Assembly: GCA_026645815.1 (NCBI GenBank)
Contig: JAPKMR010000010.1
Coordinates: forward strand, 35,637 to 99,636
Origin: Anaerolineae bacterium
GTDB taxonomy: Bacteria; Chloroflexota; Anaerolineae; B4-G1; SLSP01
Direction: 5' to 3'
Length of the DNA: 64,000 nucleotides
The position numbers and the translations under genes were made by a program. Under the pieces are notes generated by a model, which saw nothing but the letters and a program-made list of their open reading frames with translations, made no database searches and was not told the origin of the DNA. Every line of letters begins with the position of its first letter. Position 1 is the stretch's first letter. Below, one piece after another: positions 8,207 through 17,565 of the stretch.

Positions 8207-10057
8207 CTAAAACGGAAACAACAATGGCAAAACCACCAACATCGTCATCAGGGTTAAACCCTGAAAGACCACCCCAATTTTAGCATAGTCCCCAAAACGA
8301 TAACCTCCTGGCGCCATAACCATGGTGGTGCTCATGGTTGCTATGGGTGTGGCAAAAGCTGTGGAAGCGGCTGTGGCTATCGCCATCAGAAAGGCCTGTG
8401 GCGCGACACCCAATCTCACCGCCGCCTGATAAGCAATCGGCGCCATGAGCACAGTAGTCGCTGTATTGGAGATGAACTGGCTAAACAACGCCGTCAACAA
8501 AAATAACCCGGCAAGTACGGCAACAGGGCCTATTTGCCCCAGACTACTGGCAAGCCCATCGGCAATGAAGGTGACCCCACCAGTTACTTGCAATGCCGTT
8601 GCCAGGGGCAACATACCCGCCAAAAGAATGATGCTCTGCCAGCTAATGGTACCATAGGCTTGCTCTACCGTCAGACTGTTGGTGAGGAGCATTGCCACCG
8701 CCGCCAGCATCACGGCAACTACGGCAGGCAACACTTCCAGGCTCATCAACGCCAGCATTGCCAGCATGATACCCCCCGCAACAAAAGCACGCCGAGGGGT
8801 GCGCTGCGCCTCGAGCATCTCACGGGGCAGGCCTACCACGATGAAATTCCGACGTTCCTCCTGTAGCAGGCGGATATCGCGCCATGCACCGGCGACCAGG
8901 AGTGTATCACCCAGACGCAAGGGCATGGTGGCGAGATTCCCTGTCGCCAGCGGTTCACCACCACGCCGTGCTGAAAGCACCGTCACATGATAACGGTCCC
9001 GAAAACGTAGGGCTTTGAGGGTTTGCCCCAACAACAAGGAACGCGGCGGCAACAGCAGCTCCACCATCCCCATTTCCTGAGCGTTCAACAAATCATCATC
9101 CTGCAGGTGGGGAAGTAAACCTAAACGTTCCTCACGGGTCAAGCGTGCGATATCATGCGCTTCACCCTGAAGATGAAGAATATCATGCGCCTCGATGACC
9201 ATCTCTGGGTCCGCAGGGTGAGCCTGTTCCGGCGCACCCTGCATCTCCGGCCAATGTTGGCGCTCCAACACATTGATGTGATAACGGGCGCGCAGGTCAG
9301 CATCGGCAAGCGACATCGCCACCAACGGTGAGCTCGGGCGCACACGCACACGAAACAAGTTGCCGGGCAGACGATAGGTTTGCACCAGTTCATCGAGCGT
9401 GACATTGCCCTCCACGCCGACAGATTCCGCCTCCCCCGAACGGTCACGCGAAGGCAACCAACGCCTTCCCAGGGTCAAGATAAAGCCGATACTCAATACC
9501 AGTATCAATAAGCCCACCGGGGTAAAGGTAAAGAAGCCGAAAGGGGACAATCCATGCCGCAGCAGTTCATTGCTCACCACCAAATTCGGCGGCGTGCCGA
9601 TCAGTGTCAACAAACCACCAACGAGTGAACCGATGGCCAAGGGCAGTAGCAACCTCGAAGGGCTGATCTTTGCGCGCCAGGCAAGATTGACCGCCACGGG
9701 AATCAATACTGCCGTCGCGCCAGCGGAGCTCATCGCCGCGGAAAGCAACGCTACCCCTAACATGATGAGCACAATCAGCCGCGCCTCGCTCTGCCCACCA
9801 ATACGTGCGAGCAGGTCGCCAATACTTTGTGCCACACCAGTCTGATAGAGTGCGCCACCCACCACAAACAAGCCAGCAATCATCAGCACTACTGGGTCCG
9901 CAAAACCAGCCAACGCCTCTTCTGGCGTGAGAATGTTGCTCAGAATGAGCGCCAGAATTACCAATATGGCAACCACATCCATGCGGAGTCGTTCTGTGAT
10001 AAAAAGCACGACGGTCACCACAAGTAAACCCAACACCAGCCACATATCAAGACCCAT
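8207..10057 (-). CDS. SLC13 family permease with two RCK_C (TrkA-C) domains
   Basis: A 616-residue secondary transporter of the DASS/SLC13 family. The N-terminal half has the hydrophobic SLC13 core with 'GTPPNLVVSNELL' near residue 155. The centre, about residues 215-420, is hydrophilic and holds two TrkA-C-like regulatory domains ('LVQTYRLPGNLFRVRV', 'QEMGMVELLLPPRSLLLGQTLKALRFRD', shortened as MVELLLPPRSLLLG). The C-terminal half repeats the membrane fold and includes 'SQFISNTATTVLMAPIA', the second SNT signature. A longer open frame exists upstream, but AGGAGG 6 nt before the ATG at 10057 fixes the start. Substrates of this subfamily (sulfate, dicarboxylates, others) cannot be assigned. 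Confidence 0.87.
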   Translation of the reverse strand: MGLDMWLVLGLLVVTVVLFITERLRMDVVAILVILALILSNILTPEEALAGFADPVVLMIAGLFVVGGALYQTGVAQSIGDLLARIGGQSEARLIVLIMLGVALLSAAMSSAGATAVLIPVAVNLAWRAKISPSRLLLPLAIGSLVGGLLTLIGTPPNLVVSNELLRHGLSPFGFFTFTPVGLLILVLSIGFILTLGRRWLPSRDRSGEAESVGVEGNVTLDELVQTYRLPGNLFRVRVRPSSPLVAMSLADADLRARYHINVLERQHWPEMQGAPEQAHPADPEMVIEAHDILHLQGEAHDIARLTREERLGLLPHLQDDDLLNAQEMGMVELLLPPRSLLLGQTLKALRFRDRYHVTVLSARRGGEPLATGNLATMPLRLGDTLLVAGAWRDIRLLQEERRNFIVVGLPREMLEAQRTPRRAFVAGGIMLAMLALMSLEVLPAVVAVMLAAVAMLLTNSLTVEQAYGTISWQSIILLAGMLPLATALQVTGGVTFIADGLASSLGQIGPVAVLAGLFLLTALFSQFISNTATTVLMAPIAYQAAVRLGVAPQAFLMAIATAASTAFATPIATMSTTMVMAPGGYRFGDYAKIGVVFQGLTLMTMLVVLPLLFPF

Positions 10058-10208
10058 AACCAACCTCCTGGTCTCTATGATACCCATGGATGGGGTATAA
10101 TGCAAGTTGAGAGTGACTGGGCACTCATAGCAATTCAGAGGGCTTCTGCGTCTTATGTGAGGCTTGAGGTGCGAATGCGTTGCTATAGAACTCTTTAGCT
10201 CAGGGATT

Positions 10209-10236
10209 TTGCGCGCCCGCATCTTTGGGCTAAAAT
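10209..10236 (+). promoter_or_regulatory. Probable promoter of the DNA methyltransferase gene
   Basis: TTGCGC (10209-10214) and TAAAAT (10231-10236) separated by 16 bp, 68 bp before the methyltransferase start. Confidence 0.5.
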
Positions 10237-10303
10237 GCTTAAGAGCTGTTAGAACAAAACTGCGCATTCCCTTGCACATCCGAGCCGATTCGGGGGAGAT
10301 AGA

Positions 10304-11293
10304 GTGACCGAAATTGTTATCCATGGCAGCAGCTTCTACAACGAGGACTGTATTGCTGGTTGTCAGGCGCATATCCCCGATGCCAGCGTAGACCTCATTG
10401 TCACCGACCCACCCTACGGCATCAAGGGTGACACTCTCCACAAACACTACAACCGTAATGAAGCCTTCGTCATTGATGGCTACATCGAGGTGCCGGCGAC
10501 AGCCTATGGCGACTTTAGCCGGCGCTGGATCGCCGAAGCGGCGCGCATTCTGCGACCCAATGGCGCACTCTACCTCGTCTCTGGCTATACCCAGCTATAC
10601 CACATTCTGGATGCACTGCGCGCCACGGAACTTGTTGAGGTCAACCATCTTATCTGGAAATACAATTTTGGGGTCTTTACCCGCACCAAATATGTCTCTT
10701 CGCACTATCACGTCCTGTACTATGAAAAACCCGGACCCGGAAAACGCACCTTCAATCTCGCCTGTCGCTACGGGCTACAGGAAAGTGCGCCCGGCGGCGG
10801 TTCGCTCAACTACCGGGATCGGGAGGATGTCTGGCTTATCAACCGAGAGTACAAACCCGCTCAAGTGAAGAATAAGAATGCCTTACCCACCGAATTATTG
10901 GTAAAAATGCTCCAGTACAGCAGCTGTGAGGGCGATCTCATCTGCGATCCATTTATGGGTGGTTTCTCTACTGCGCGGGTAGCACTGGGACTCAACCGGC
11001 GCTTTGTGGGCTTCGAGCTTTCCAGCGCCGCCTTTGAGCAAGGTGTGGCGCTGATACAGGCACTTACTCCTGGTGAGCTGTTGGAGCAGGTGCGCCAACC
11101 ACAGAAGGGTAGATTATCCCATCAGGGGCACACCTGGAGTGAAACAGAAATCTCGGCGGTGTACCAGCGTTATGACAAGCTTCGTGTTGAAGGAGTGACC
11201 AAGAAAGCAGCCTTTGAGATTCTGTCGGCAGAATTTGGGCGAGGACGCTGGGCACTCGAACGCATTCTGAGGCGCCGGGGGGGCACGCCATAA
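10304..11293 (+). CDS. Solitary beta-class DNA methyltransferase
   Basis: A 329-residue SAM-dependent DNA methyltransferase (N6-adenine or N4-cytosine). The catalytic motif IV is DPPY at residues 35-38, and the SAM-binding motif I is DPFMGGF at 215-221, followed by 'RRFVGFEL'. The order IV then I defines the beta class. DPPY favours adenine-N6, though N4-cytosine enzymes (SPPY more often) cannot be excluded. After residue ~270 there is an extra segment of about 60 residues ending with a basic helix 'GRWALERILRRR' that looks like a small helical DNA-binding tail. No restriction endonuclease is adjacent. The start is a GTG behind GGGGGAGATA; an ATG at 10322 is a weaker alternative. Confidence 0.85.
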   Translation: MTEIVIHGSSFYNEDCIAGCQAHIPDASVDLIVTDPPYGIKGDTLHKHYNRNEAFVIDGYIEVPATAYGDFSRRWIAEAARILRPNGALYLVSGYTQLYHILDALRATELVEVNHLIWKYNFGVFTRTKYVSSHYHVLYYEKPGPGKRTFNLACRYGLQESAPGGGSLNYRDREDVWLINREYKPAQVKNKNALPTELLVKMLQYSSCEGDLICDPFMGGFSTARVALGLNRRFVGFELSSAAFEQGVALIQALTPGELLEQVRQPQKGRLSHQGHTWSETEISAVYQRYDKLRVEGVTKKAAFEILSAEFGRGRWALERILRRRGGTP

Positions 11294-11375
11294 CAACGTT
11301 GCCTGTACTTGTGGGTTGCTGAGCGCCCTGCCACCAATATCCACAGGGCATTGAGCAAGCCGATAATCCAATCCC

Positions 11376-11405
11376 TTGCGCAAAATTCCTAGCTGGACGT
11401 ATAAT
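11376..11405 (+). promoter_or_regulatory. Probable promoter of the 11501 gene
   Basis: TTGCGC (11376-11381) and a perfect TATAAT (11400-11405) with an 18-bp spacer, 95 bp before the start codon. Confidence 0.6.
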
Positions 11406-11500
11406 CGAGGCAATACTGGATCGCATTTTAGACGCGCGGAAAACGCGATAAAAATACTCTCTGCACAAATCGCGGAAAAGATTCAGCGGAGGCATTATCC

Positions 11501-12163
11501 ATGGACAACATTCCTATAGAGGCTCTTTTCATCCTTGTCGTACTTGCCACCATAGGGTTGATCACCTGGTTCATCATTACTTACCTGCGAACGCCAAAAC
11601 AAAGAAGGGCAGGGGATGAGGAGGGTTCCGCGCAGCATGGCTCTCAAGCCGATGCAAAGTCCGATGTGCTCACCGTTCGCCTCAACGACCGTGGCATTTG
11701 GGAGGTCCTGGTCTATGGCGTCCCCTATCGCTCCCTCGGGTCTGTGCCCAATCCCGAAGCGCAGCAAAAGGTTGTGGATGCGCTGAAAATTCTCGACGGC
11801 TTCAGCAAAACACATATCCAAAAGCAACAAGCAAAGCCCCCCCAAACAGAGCCCACGAAGCTAGATACAACAGATGGTTTGCCGCCTATTTCAATAACCC
11901 GCGAGGCAGCTCCATTGCGCCCTGCCGCTATACCCGTGTTCATGCCGCAGATCAATCTTGCCAGAGAGATTGGTGAAATCGTGGAAGAACTTCAGGCGCA
12001 CGTCCCATCCCTGGCAAAAACGACCATTCGCCTGCAAAATGCGTCTGGCGGTGGGGTGCTATTCATCGTAGATGGACAGCTCTATCAAAATCTGGAAGAC
12101 ATTCCCAATCTGGAGATTCAAGCATTGATCCGCGCCGCAACGCGGCAATGGGAAAGACAATAA
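11501..12163 (+). CDS. Membrane-anchored protein of unknown function
   Basis: Not recognised. A 220-residue protein with one N-terminal hydrophobic helix (about residues 5-28, 'ALFILVVLATIGLITWFII'), a charged cytoplasmic-looking segment, and two regions with the same flavour. Each reads like a short beta unit: 'VRLNDRGIWEVLVYGVPYRSLGSVPNPEAQQKVVDAL' near 60 and 'IRLQNASGGGVLFIVDGQLYQNLEDIPNLEIQALIRAA' near 175 (quoted as VYGVPYRSL and VDGQLYQNLEDIP). The similarity suggests an internal duplication of a ~35-residue module. The middle is Pro-rich. GGAGG lies 8 nt before the ATG. It is probably monocistronic, as a promoter precedes miaB downstream. Confidence 0.7.
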   Translation: MDNIPIEALFILVVLATIGLITWFIITYLRTPKQRRAGDEEGSAQHGSQADAKSDVLTVRLNDRGIWEVLVYGVPYRSLGSVPNPEAQQKVVDALKILDGFSKTHIQKQQAKPPQTEPTKLDTTDGLPPISITREAAPLRPAAIPVFMPQINLAREIGEIVEELQAHVPSLAKTTIRLQNASGGGVLFIVDGQLYQNLEDIPNLEIQALIRAATRQWERQ

Positions 12164-12243
12164 GTAGAGCTCCTGCGGTATAGAAAAAGTCGCGAAAATC
12201 CCTTTTTCCCCCTCCGGTAGTTTAAGAAAGTCCTCGCGCTCCC

Positions 12244-12272
12244 TTGACCCCGGCGCTGTTTCGCGTTACAAT
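12244..12272 (+). promoter_or_regulatory. Probable promoter of miaB
   Basis: TTGACC (12244-12249) and TACAAT (12267-12272) with an ideal 17-bp spacer, 110 bp before the miaB start. Confidence 0.65.
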
Positions 12273-12381
12273 GCGCTTCGCATTGGAAGGGCAGTTTGCC
12301 AGAACAAGATAACTGGCACTCCAGAGTGAGTATCCTCCGTGTTAGCCACGGTGAAAGAACTTCCAGGCAAATTCAGAGAGA

Positions 12382-13743
12382 ATGGATCAACGTATGCAGT
12401 ATCATGTCTGGACTATCGGCTGTCAGATGAATGTTGCCGACTCCCAACGCGTAGCCGCAGGACTGGAACGCCTGGGTTATACAGCAACAGATCATGCGGA
12501 AGAAGCCGATATTGTTGTCTTAAACACTTGTGTCGTGCGCCAACAGCCCGAGGACAAAGTCGTGGGACGCCTGCAACAACTGCGTAATTTCAAGGCCAAG
12601 CACCCGGAGCGGGTGCTAGCGCTCATGGGTTGTATGGTTGGCACGCGCGAAAAGGCTGCCCTTGAACAGCGTTTCCCATGGGTAGATCTCTTTCTGCCGC
12701 CTTCTGACCCGACAGAACTGTGGGCTTACCTCGCCCAACGTGAACTGCTCGATGAAGCGCAGACCCTGATCGCTGACGCGGAATCACGCCGTCTGGCGTT
12801 GGGACGTACAGACACCGTATTGCCCCCTTCAGAGGAGAGCTACACCGTGAGCGCCTATTTGCCCATTGTGTTGGGGTGCTCACACGCCTGCACCTACTGT
12901 GTGATTCCCTACCGCCGCGGCGCAGAGCGCAGTCGTCCGCTGGAGACGATCGTCGCGGAAGCCCAACAACTGGCATCACAAGGGGTCAAAGAGATCACGC
13001 TGCTGGGGCAAATCGTGGACCGCTACGGTTATGATTTGCCGGAATTCGCTGGCGCCACGCAGACGCCGCTCGTGACGGTGCTGCAGAGAGTCCATGAAAT
13101 CGAAGGGGTAGCGCGAATCCGCTTTCTCACGAGCCACCCCAACTGGATGCGCGACGATCTGTTGGATGCTGTAGCCGCTTTGCCCAAAGTCTGTGAGCAT
13201 ATCGAGGTACCCATACAAGCGGGCAACGATGAAGTGCTGGCGAGGATGCGACGAGGCTACACGGTGGATGATTACCGGCGCCTGGTAGCGCGTATTCGCG
13301 ATCGCATTCCCGGCGTATCTATTGCAACCGATATCATCGTGGGTTTCCCGGGCGAAACTGAGGCGCAATTCGAAGACACTCTGGCCCTATTGGAAGAGTT
13401 GCAGCTCGATAAGGCGCACATCGCCCGCTACTCCTCGCGCCCACTCACGGTGGCGACCCGCACTATGGATGACAATCTCACCTATGACGAAAAGGAGCGG
13501 CGACGGCGCGAATTGGATCAGGCACAGACGCGTATTCTCAAGAAGCTCAACGCCCGCTTCGAAGGACAAGAAGTGGAAGTGTTGGTAGAGGGGCAGAAGA
13601 AAGGCCGTTGGTTCGGTCGCACCCGAACTGACCGGTTGGTTTTCTTCAGCGCTGAAAGGAATTGGTTGGGGCACATAGCCAGACTCAAGGTGACGTGGAC
13701 TGGTCCCTGGTCACTGATAGGCGAGACGATTATAGATGCATAG
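12382..13743 (+). CDS. miaB: tRNA-2-methylthio-N6-dimethylallyladenosine synthase
   Basis: Radical-SAM methylthiotransferase that converts i6A37 of tRNA to ms2i6A37. The 453 residues carry all expected parts. The UPF0004 domain has three cluster cysteines ('TIGCQMNVADS', 'VVLNTCVVRQ', 'LALMGCMVG'). The radical SAM cluster CxxxCxxC is at C166, C170 and C173 ('CSHACTYC'). The C-terminal TRAM domain ('FEGQEVEVLVEG', 'GRTRTDRLVFF') completes it. An ATG 12 nt downstream is also possible, since neither has a strong Shine-Dalgarno. RimO and MtaB are the alternative family members; the 'QMNVADS' start and the 'RIRFLTSHP' segment favour MiaB. Confidence 0.9.
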   Translation: MDQRMQYHVWTIGCQMNVADSQRVAAGLERLGYTATDHAEEADIVVLNTCVVRQQPEDKVVGRLQQLRNFKAKHPERVLALMGCMVGTREKAALEQRFPWVDLFLPPSDPTELWAYLAQRELLDEAQTLIADAESRRLALGRTDTVLPPSEESYTVSAYLPIVLGCSHACTYCVIPYRRGAERSRPLETIVAEAQQLASQGVKEITLLGQIVDRYGYDLPEFAGATQTPLVTVLQRVHEIEGVARIRFLTSHPNWMRDDLLDAVAALPKVCEHIEVPIQAGNDEVLARMRRGYTVDDYRRLVARIRDRIPGVSIATDIIVGFPGETEAQFEDTLALLEELQLDKAHIARYSSRPLTVATRTMDDNLTYDEKERRRRELDQAQTRILKKLNARFEGQEVEVLVEGQKKGRWFGRTRTDRLVFFSAERNWLGHIARLKVTWTGPWSLIGETIIDA

Positions 13744-13820
13744 CCGCCTGCCCCGAAACCAAGAGCTGGTAGTAGTAAATACAATCATCCCAAGTAATAT
13801 GCAGCACGGAAATTCAGGGA

Positions 13821-14300
13821 ATGGTAACCGATCAAATTGACCTCCATGCCATGATGCGCGTCTATGCCGAAGAAGCGGTGACCCTGGCGCGTGAGGAATT
13901 TGAGGTGGCGATTGATTATTCAGAAATGAGCCTCTCAGACGCCGATCAGATTCTCGTCGCCATTCATGATGCCCTCCCGAAAGACACCGGCGGTGACTTC
14001 GAAGAAGATGGCCCATTGCACCAATGGGTCCAGGAGCTGGCTGTTATCTGGGGCGCGTATCTGGGTGAGGTGCTGCTACATTACTGGCGCGGCGAATGGA
14101 CGCTCAACGTGCCGGCAGATCACGCCGAAGCGACCGCGGTGCAGATTGGAGACGTCCTCGTCTACCCCATTTCCAAAGTCTACCAACGCCTGACCTCCGA
14201 CCAAGACACCGGGCTCGTTATCTTCTACGAGGAAGTGCGCTGGGAACTATCCAGAATCACAGGTTGGGGACCACGGGTCATTCCCGCAGTGGCGGGATAG
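13821..14300 (+). CDS. Conserved-looking hypothetical protein
   Basis: Not recognised. A 159-residue acidic soluble protein without signal peptide or membrane segment. The first half is helical ('DLHAMMRVYAEEAVTLAREEF'), with 'LHQWVQELAVIWGAYLGEVLLHYWRG' in the middle (core WGAYLGEVLLHYW). The C-terminal half looks like beta strands ('IGDVLVYPISKVYQRL', 'LVIFYEEVRWELSR'). Codon use and the AT-poor third positions match the neighbours, so it is likely real. It lies 77 bp after miaB and 69 bp before the flavin oxidoreductase gene and may be transcribed with either. Confidence 0.65.
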   Translation: MVTDQIDLHAMMRVYAEEAVTLAREEFEVAIDYSEMSLSDADQILVAIHDALPKDTGGDFEEDGPLHQWVQELAVIWGAYLGEVLLHYWRGEWTLNVPADHAEATAVQIGDVLVYPISKVYQRLTSDQDTGLVIFYEEVRWELSRITGWGPRVIPAVAG

Positions 14301-14369
14301 GTGAATACTTTTGGCGATGGATAACCAGCATTCGTATCCGTTGCACTATCCAAATCGAGAGAGGCATAG

Positions 14370-15731
14370 ATGAACATCGGCATCATTGGCGCAGGTGTTA
14401 CCGGCTTGACCGCTGCCTATGACCTGACCCGGCAAGGACATCAGGTCACGCTTTACGAGGCGCGCCCCTATATCGGCGGTCTGGCAGCAGGATTCAAAGA
14501 TGAAGGTTGGGATTGGGCGCTGGAACGCTTCTACCATCACATCTTCGCCTCAGACCGGGATATCATCACCCTGGTTGAGGAGCTGGGCATTTCCGACATG
14601 CTCTTTTTCCCCAGCCCGGTCACCTCGATCCTGAAAGATGGTAAGTTCTATCCCATCAACAAGCCATTGATCGGTCCCTGGTTGGAGCGCTTGCCGCTAG
14701 GTAAGATGCTCTCCAATATGGCGGACCTTCTGGCAACAGGACTGCGCGTGCTCGCCTTTCGCCCAATCCCCTTCCTGGCACGGCTGCGAGTGGGATTGGT
14801 TACCGCCTACCTGCGCTACAGCCCCCACTGGCAACAGCTGGAACAAGTTACTGCGGATGAGTGGCTCTCGCGTGCTGCCGGTGCGCGCGCGTACGAGGCC
14901 TTTTGGCAACCACTACTTGAGGGTAAGTTCGGTCCCTATTACCGCGAGGTGAATATGGCCTGGTTCTGGGCGCGAGTTGTGGCGCGAACGCCTAAGCTGG
15001 GGTACTTTCAGGGTGGGTTTCAAGCCTTTCTGGATACGCTCGCGGAACGGGTCAAGCTCCAGGGTGGCAAAATCCTGCTGGAGCATCACGTGCGTGGCGT
15101 TCATCCTACCAGCGATGGACGTATCCGTCTGGAGCTAAGTGACCATGAGGTCATCCACGACCGCGTATTGGCGACCTGCTCACCGCAGATGCTCAAAGAG
15201 CGCACGCCCGCTCTGCCAAGCTCCTACACCGCAGGGTTAGAGCAGTTGCTCTCCATGGGCGCTGTGGTGCTGGTTCTGGCAGTCAAAGCGCCGGTGAGCG
15301 CCGGGCATTACTGGATCAACATTCCCAAACGCGAGGGCTTTCCATTCCTGGCCTTTGTAGAGCACACCAATTACATTGACCGGCAGCATTATGGCGGTGA
15401 CACGCTGATCTATTGTGGCGATTACCTGGAACCGGGACATGCCTACTTCGAAATGGAACCAGAGGCCCTGTTGGAACGGTTCATTCCAGCCATCCAGCGC
15501 ATCAATCCTGCCTTTGACCGCAGCTGGATTCGCAAGGTATGGAAGTTCAGCGAAGCCTATGCCCAACCGGTGCCAAGGCTCAATCATTCGCAAAACATCC
15601 CACCCCTGGAGACACCTATCACTAACCTGTTCATGGCGAATATGAGCCAGGTATACCCCTGGGATCGTGGAACGAATTATGCTGTGGAAATCGGTCGCCG
15701 GGCAGCACGCTTGATAGCAAGTGAGCGCTAA
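14370..15731 (+). CDS. NAD(P)/FAD-dependent oxidoreductase (protoporphyrinogen oxidase/UGM-like)
   Basis: A 453-residue flavoprotein of the COG1232 amine-oxidase superfamily. The N-terminus 'NIGIIGAGVTGLTAAYDL' is the GxGxxG FAD-binding loop, followed by the acidic ribose-binding residue in 'VTLYEARPYIGG'. The C-terminal FAD motif is 'NLFMANMSQVYPWDRGTNYAVEIGRR' (core MANMSQVYPWDRGTNYA). GAGAGG lies 5 nt before the ATG. Such proteins next to polysaccharide genes are often annotated as protoporphyrinogen oxidases but more likely act on sugars or lipid carriers. This one lies beside the O-antigen ligase cluster and no haem genes are near. The substrate is unknown. Confidence 0.8.
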   Translation: MNIGIIGAGVTGLTAAYDLTRQGHQVTLYEARPYIGGLAAGFKDEGWDWALERFYHHIFASDRDIITLVEELGISDMLFFPSPVTSILKDGKFYPINKPLIGPWLERLPLGKMLSNMADLLATGLRVLAFRPIPFLARLRVGLVTAYLRYSPHWQQLEQVTADEWLSRAAGARAYEAFWQPLLEGKFGPYYREVNMAWFWARVVARTPKLGYFQGGFQAFLDTLAERVKLQGGKILLEHHVRGVHPTSDGRIRLELSDHEVIHDRVLATCSPQMLKERTPALPSSYTAGLEQLLSMGAVVLVLAVKAPVSAGHYWINIPKREGFPFLAFVEHTNYIDRQHYGGDTLIYCGDYLEPGHAYFEMEPEALLERFIPAIQRINPAFDRSWIRKVWKFSEAYAQPVPRLNHSQNIPPLETPITNLFMANMSQVYPWDRGTNYAVEIGRRAARLIASER

Positions 15732-15845
15732 GCACCACGATACAGTCAGTTCTGAAGCCAGCGGCGGATTTCACCAGTGACCGCAAGTGTGAGAATTACA
15801 CACGAGCGGCAAACACCCGATTCAAGATGAGGCATTAATCCTGAA

Positions 15846-16148
15846 TCACGTCGTTTTTGAGGAGCGTCTAGAAGAAAGCCACCCTACAAACGGCGGTAAG
15901 AATTCTAACAGAGCCAACAGCGCCCATAGCAAACGTTCCCACCAACGCTCGCTAAGAGCGGCTAAACCGGTGCAGAATAGCACAAGGCTCAACGTAAGCC
16001 AGCGCTGCGACACCCGGCGCGCCCAAACGTCACGAAAGCGCACGCCCTCGCGCTGTGCCTGCCAGGAATTCCAACTCAGCAGCGCCAGCAGGGTTGCCAG
16101 AGCCGCAATCCACAGGCTGTTGAAGAAAAGCCCTTGTACATCAATCAT
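15846..16148 (-). CDS. Small membrane protein downstream of the O-antigen ligase
   Basis: Not recognised. A 100-residue protein with about three hydrophobic segments ('LWIAALATLLALLSW', 'LTLSLVLFCTGLAAL', 'LLWALLALLEFLPPFVGW'). The ATG overlaps the 3' end of the O-antigen ligase gene by 8 bp, implying translational coupling. A longer frame starting 12 nt upstream (MRALMID) is possible. The coupling suggests a role in the same envelope polysaccharide assembly step, which is inference. Confidence 0.6.
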   Translation of the reverse strand: MIDVQGLFFNSLWIAALATLLALLSWNSWQAQREGVRFRDVWARRVSQRWLTLSLVLFCTGLAALSERWWERLLWALLALLEFLPPFVGWLSSRRSSKTT

Positions 16149-17490
16149 GAGTGCCCTCAAAGCTATCTAGACCCTTCGAATCCTCTGCAGCAGATGCTAG
16201 AGCCAGTAACCCCAAAGATACCCAGAAAACAATCCCCGGTTTGCTGCCGAGTGCAACAGCATCGGTAAGGCCGTAGATGTGCAGGGCGATGAGTGCAGCG
16301 AGCAACGGCAGCCCCTTCTGGGTTTTTGAATGCCATGCTACCGCAAAAGCCACACCTAATAATGCCAGATAAGCAATCAAACCGGGCAAGCCAACATCCG
16401 CTGCCGTCTGGAGGAAAATGTTGTGGGCGTGAGCGATATCGCCGTTTTGCGATATCGTAAACAATGGGTACAACACCGGCACCACCTTGCGCAGCGTTCC
16501 CAATCCACAACCGGTGAAGGGAAAATCCTGAATTGCATAAAGTGCGCGAGACCAGATCTCCACACGACCGGAGAGGGATACCTTTCCCGTAAACTCTGTC
16601 TCGGTCACAACATCGTCGGCCCACGCGCGGTCGAGCATCTCGGTGGGAACACTCGCCACAAACAGACCACCGCCAAACAACACCAGCGCCAGCAGCGCCA
16701 GAATGCTCACACGCAACCAGCGTCGCCCGGAACGCCACGCCACCAAGCCCAATAGCGTCAGTGCCCCGGCTATACCCCCAATCCAACCGCTGCGAGATTG
16801 GGTGATTACGAGCAAGCCTCCAGTAAGTAGCACCGAAAACACAGCTAAAAACAGCCAGGCCAGATTCGAAGCCCCAGATCCCATCGTCCTGGATTTGCCA
16901 TGTGACTCGGCTTTCCCAAGTCCTGCCAGCAGTTGGCTCAAAGCCCACCACAAGAAACCCAACGCCAGCGGTAGATAGAAAGCCAGAATGCCTGCCAGCT
17001 GATTGGCGCTCACGCCCCCTTCCGGGCTTTCAGGTAGGGTCAACAAGCGCGCCGGCAAGCGTGCAATTAGAGGCGCCACGACAGGGATTTTGACGTAGAA
17101 TTGGGTGCTCAAGGCGCCTACCGCGGCAATGCCCAAACCTAATCCAGCTAAAACCAACACACCCCAACGCCAGCCCCGGCGACCGCGCAGCGCTGCCACA
17201 GCACGGAATACGCCCAAGCCCAACACCAACCCGGTGGCTTTAGAGAGGGTGATCTCGGGCCACGCAGTTACCAGAATTCCCACACCGGTAGCTAAGGCAA
17301 ACAATAACAACGCAGCATTAAAGGGGGTCGGTGCCCAGGGCTTGCGGATGAAGGCGCTCACCAACCAGAACAACGCCAACACAATCAGCGCCATTAACGT
17401 CGCCGTAACGCGAAATGTTGGAAAAAGTAAGAAGGGGGCAACGGCTAAAAGCAAGCTCCATTCGAGGCAGGTATAGGCTCGTTGCATCAT
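16141..17490 (-). CDS. O-antigen ligase family protein (Wzy_C)
   Basis: A 449-residue polytopic membrane protein of the Wzy_C/WaaL group, which polymerises or transfers lipid-linked glycans on the outer face of the membrane. About eleven hydrophobic segments are visible. The family motif lies in the large loop: 'GRVEIWSRALYAIQDFPFTGCGLGT' near residue 335, then 'HAHNIFLQTAADVGLPGLIAYL' near 378 (cores GRVEIWSRAL and HAHNIFLQTAADVGLPG). The conserved histidine and arginine are present. Polymerase and ligase cannot be told apart by sequence. It may form a transcription unit with the small membrane protein that overlaps its end. Confidence 0.87.
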   Translation of the reverse strand: MMQRAYTCLEWSLLLAVAPFLLFPTFRVTATLMALIVLALFWLVSAFIRKPWAPTPFNAALLLFALATGVGILVTAWPEITLSKATGLVLGLGVFRAVAALRGRRGWRWGVLVLAGLGLGIAAVGALSTQFYVKIPVVAPLIARLPARLLTLPESPEGGVSANQLAGILAFYLPLALGFLWWALSQLLAGLGKAESHGKSRTMGSGASNLAWLFLAVFSVLLTGGLLVITQSRSGWIGGIAGALTLLGLVAWRSGRRWLRVSILALLALVLFGGGLFVASVPTEMLDRAWADDVVTETEFTGKVSLSGRVEIWSRALYAIQDFPFTGCGLGTLRKVVPVLYPLFTISQNGDIAHAHNIFLQTAADVGLPGLIAYLALLGVAFAVAWHSKTQKGLPLLAALIALHIYGLTDAVALGSKPGIVFWVSLGLLALASAAEDSKGLDSFEGTHD

Positions 17491-17565
17491 AGAACCATCA
17501 GCATGAGATTATCGTTCAGACAAAGCACCGGGGATATCAGAATCTTTCTGAATGCCACTACAGGC

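Noticed and set aside
10090..10110. TATAAT on the plus strand at ~10097 as a promoter
   Set aside because: No -35 partner at suitable distance and no gene close downstream. A better promoter exists at 10209-10236.
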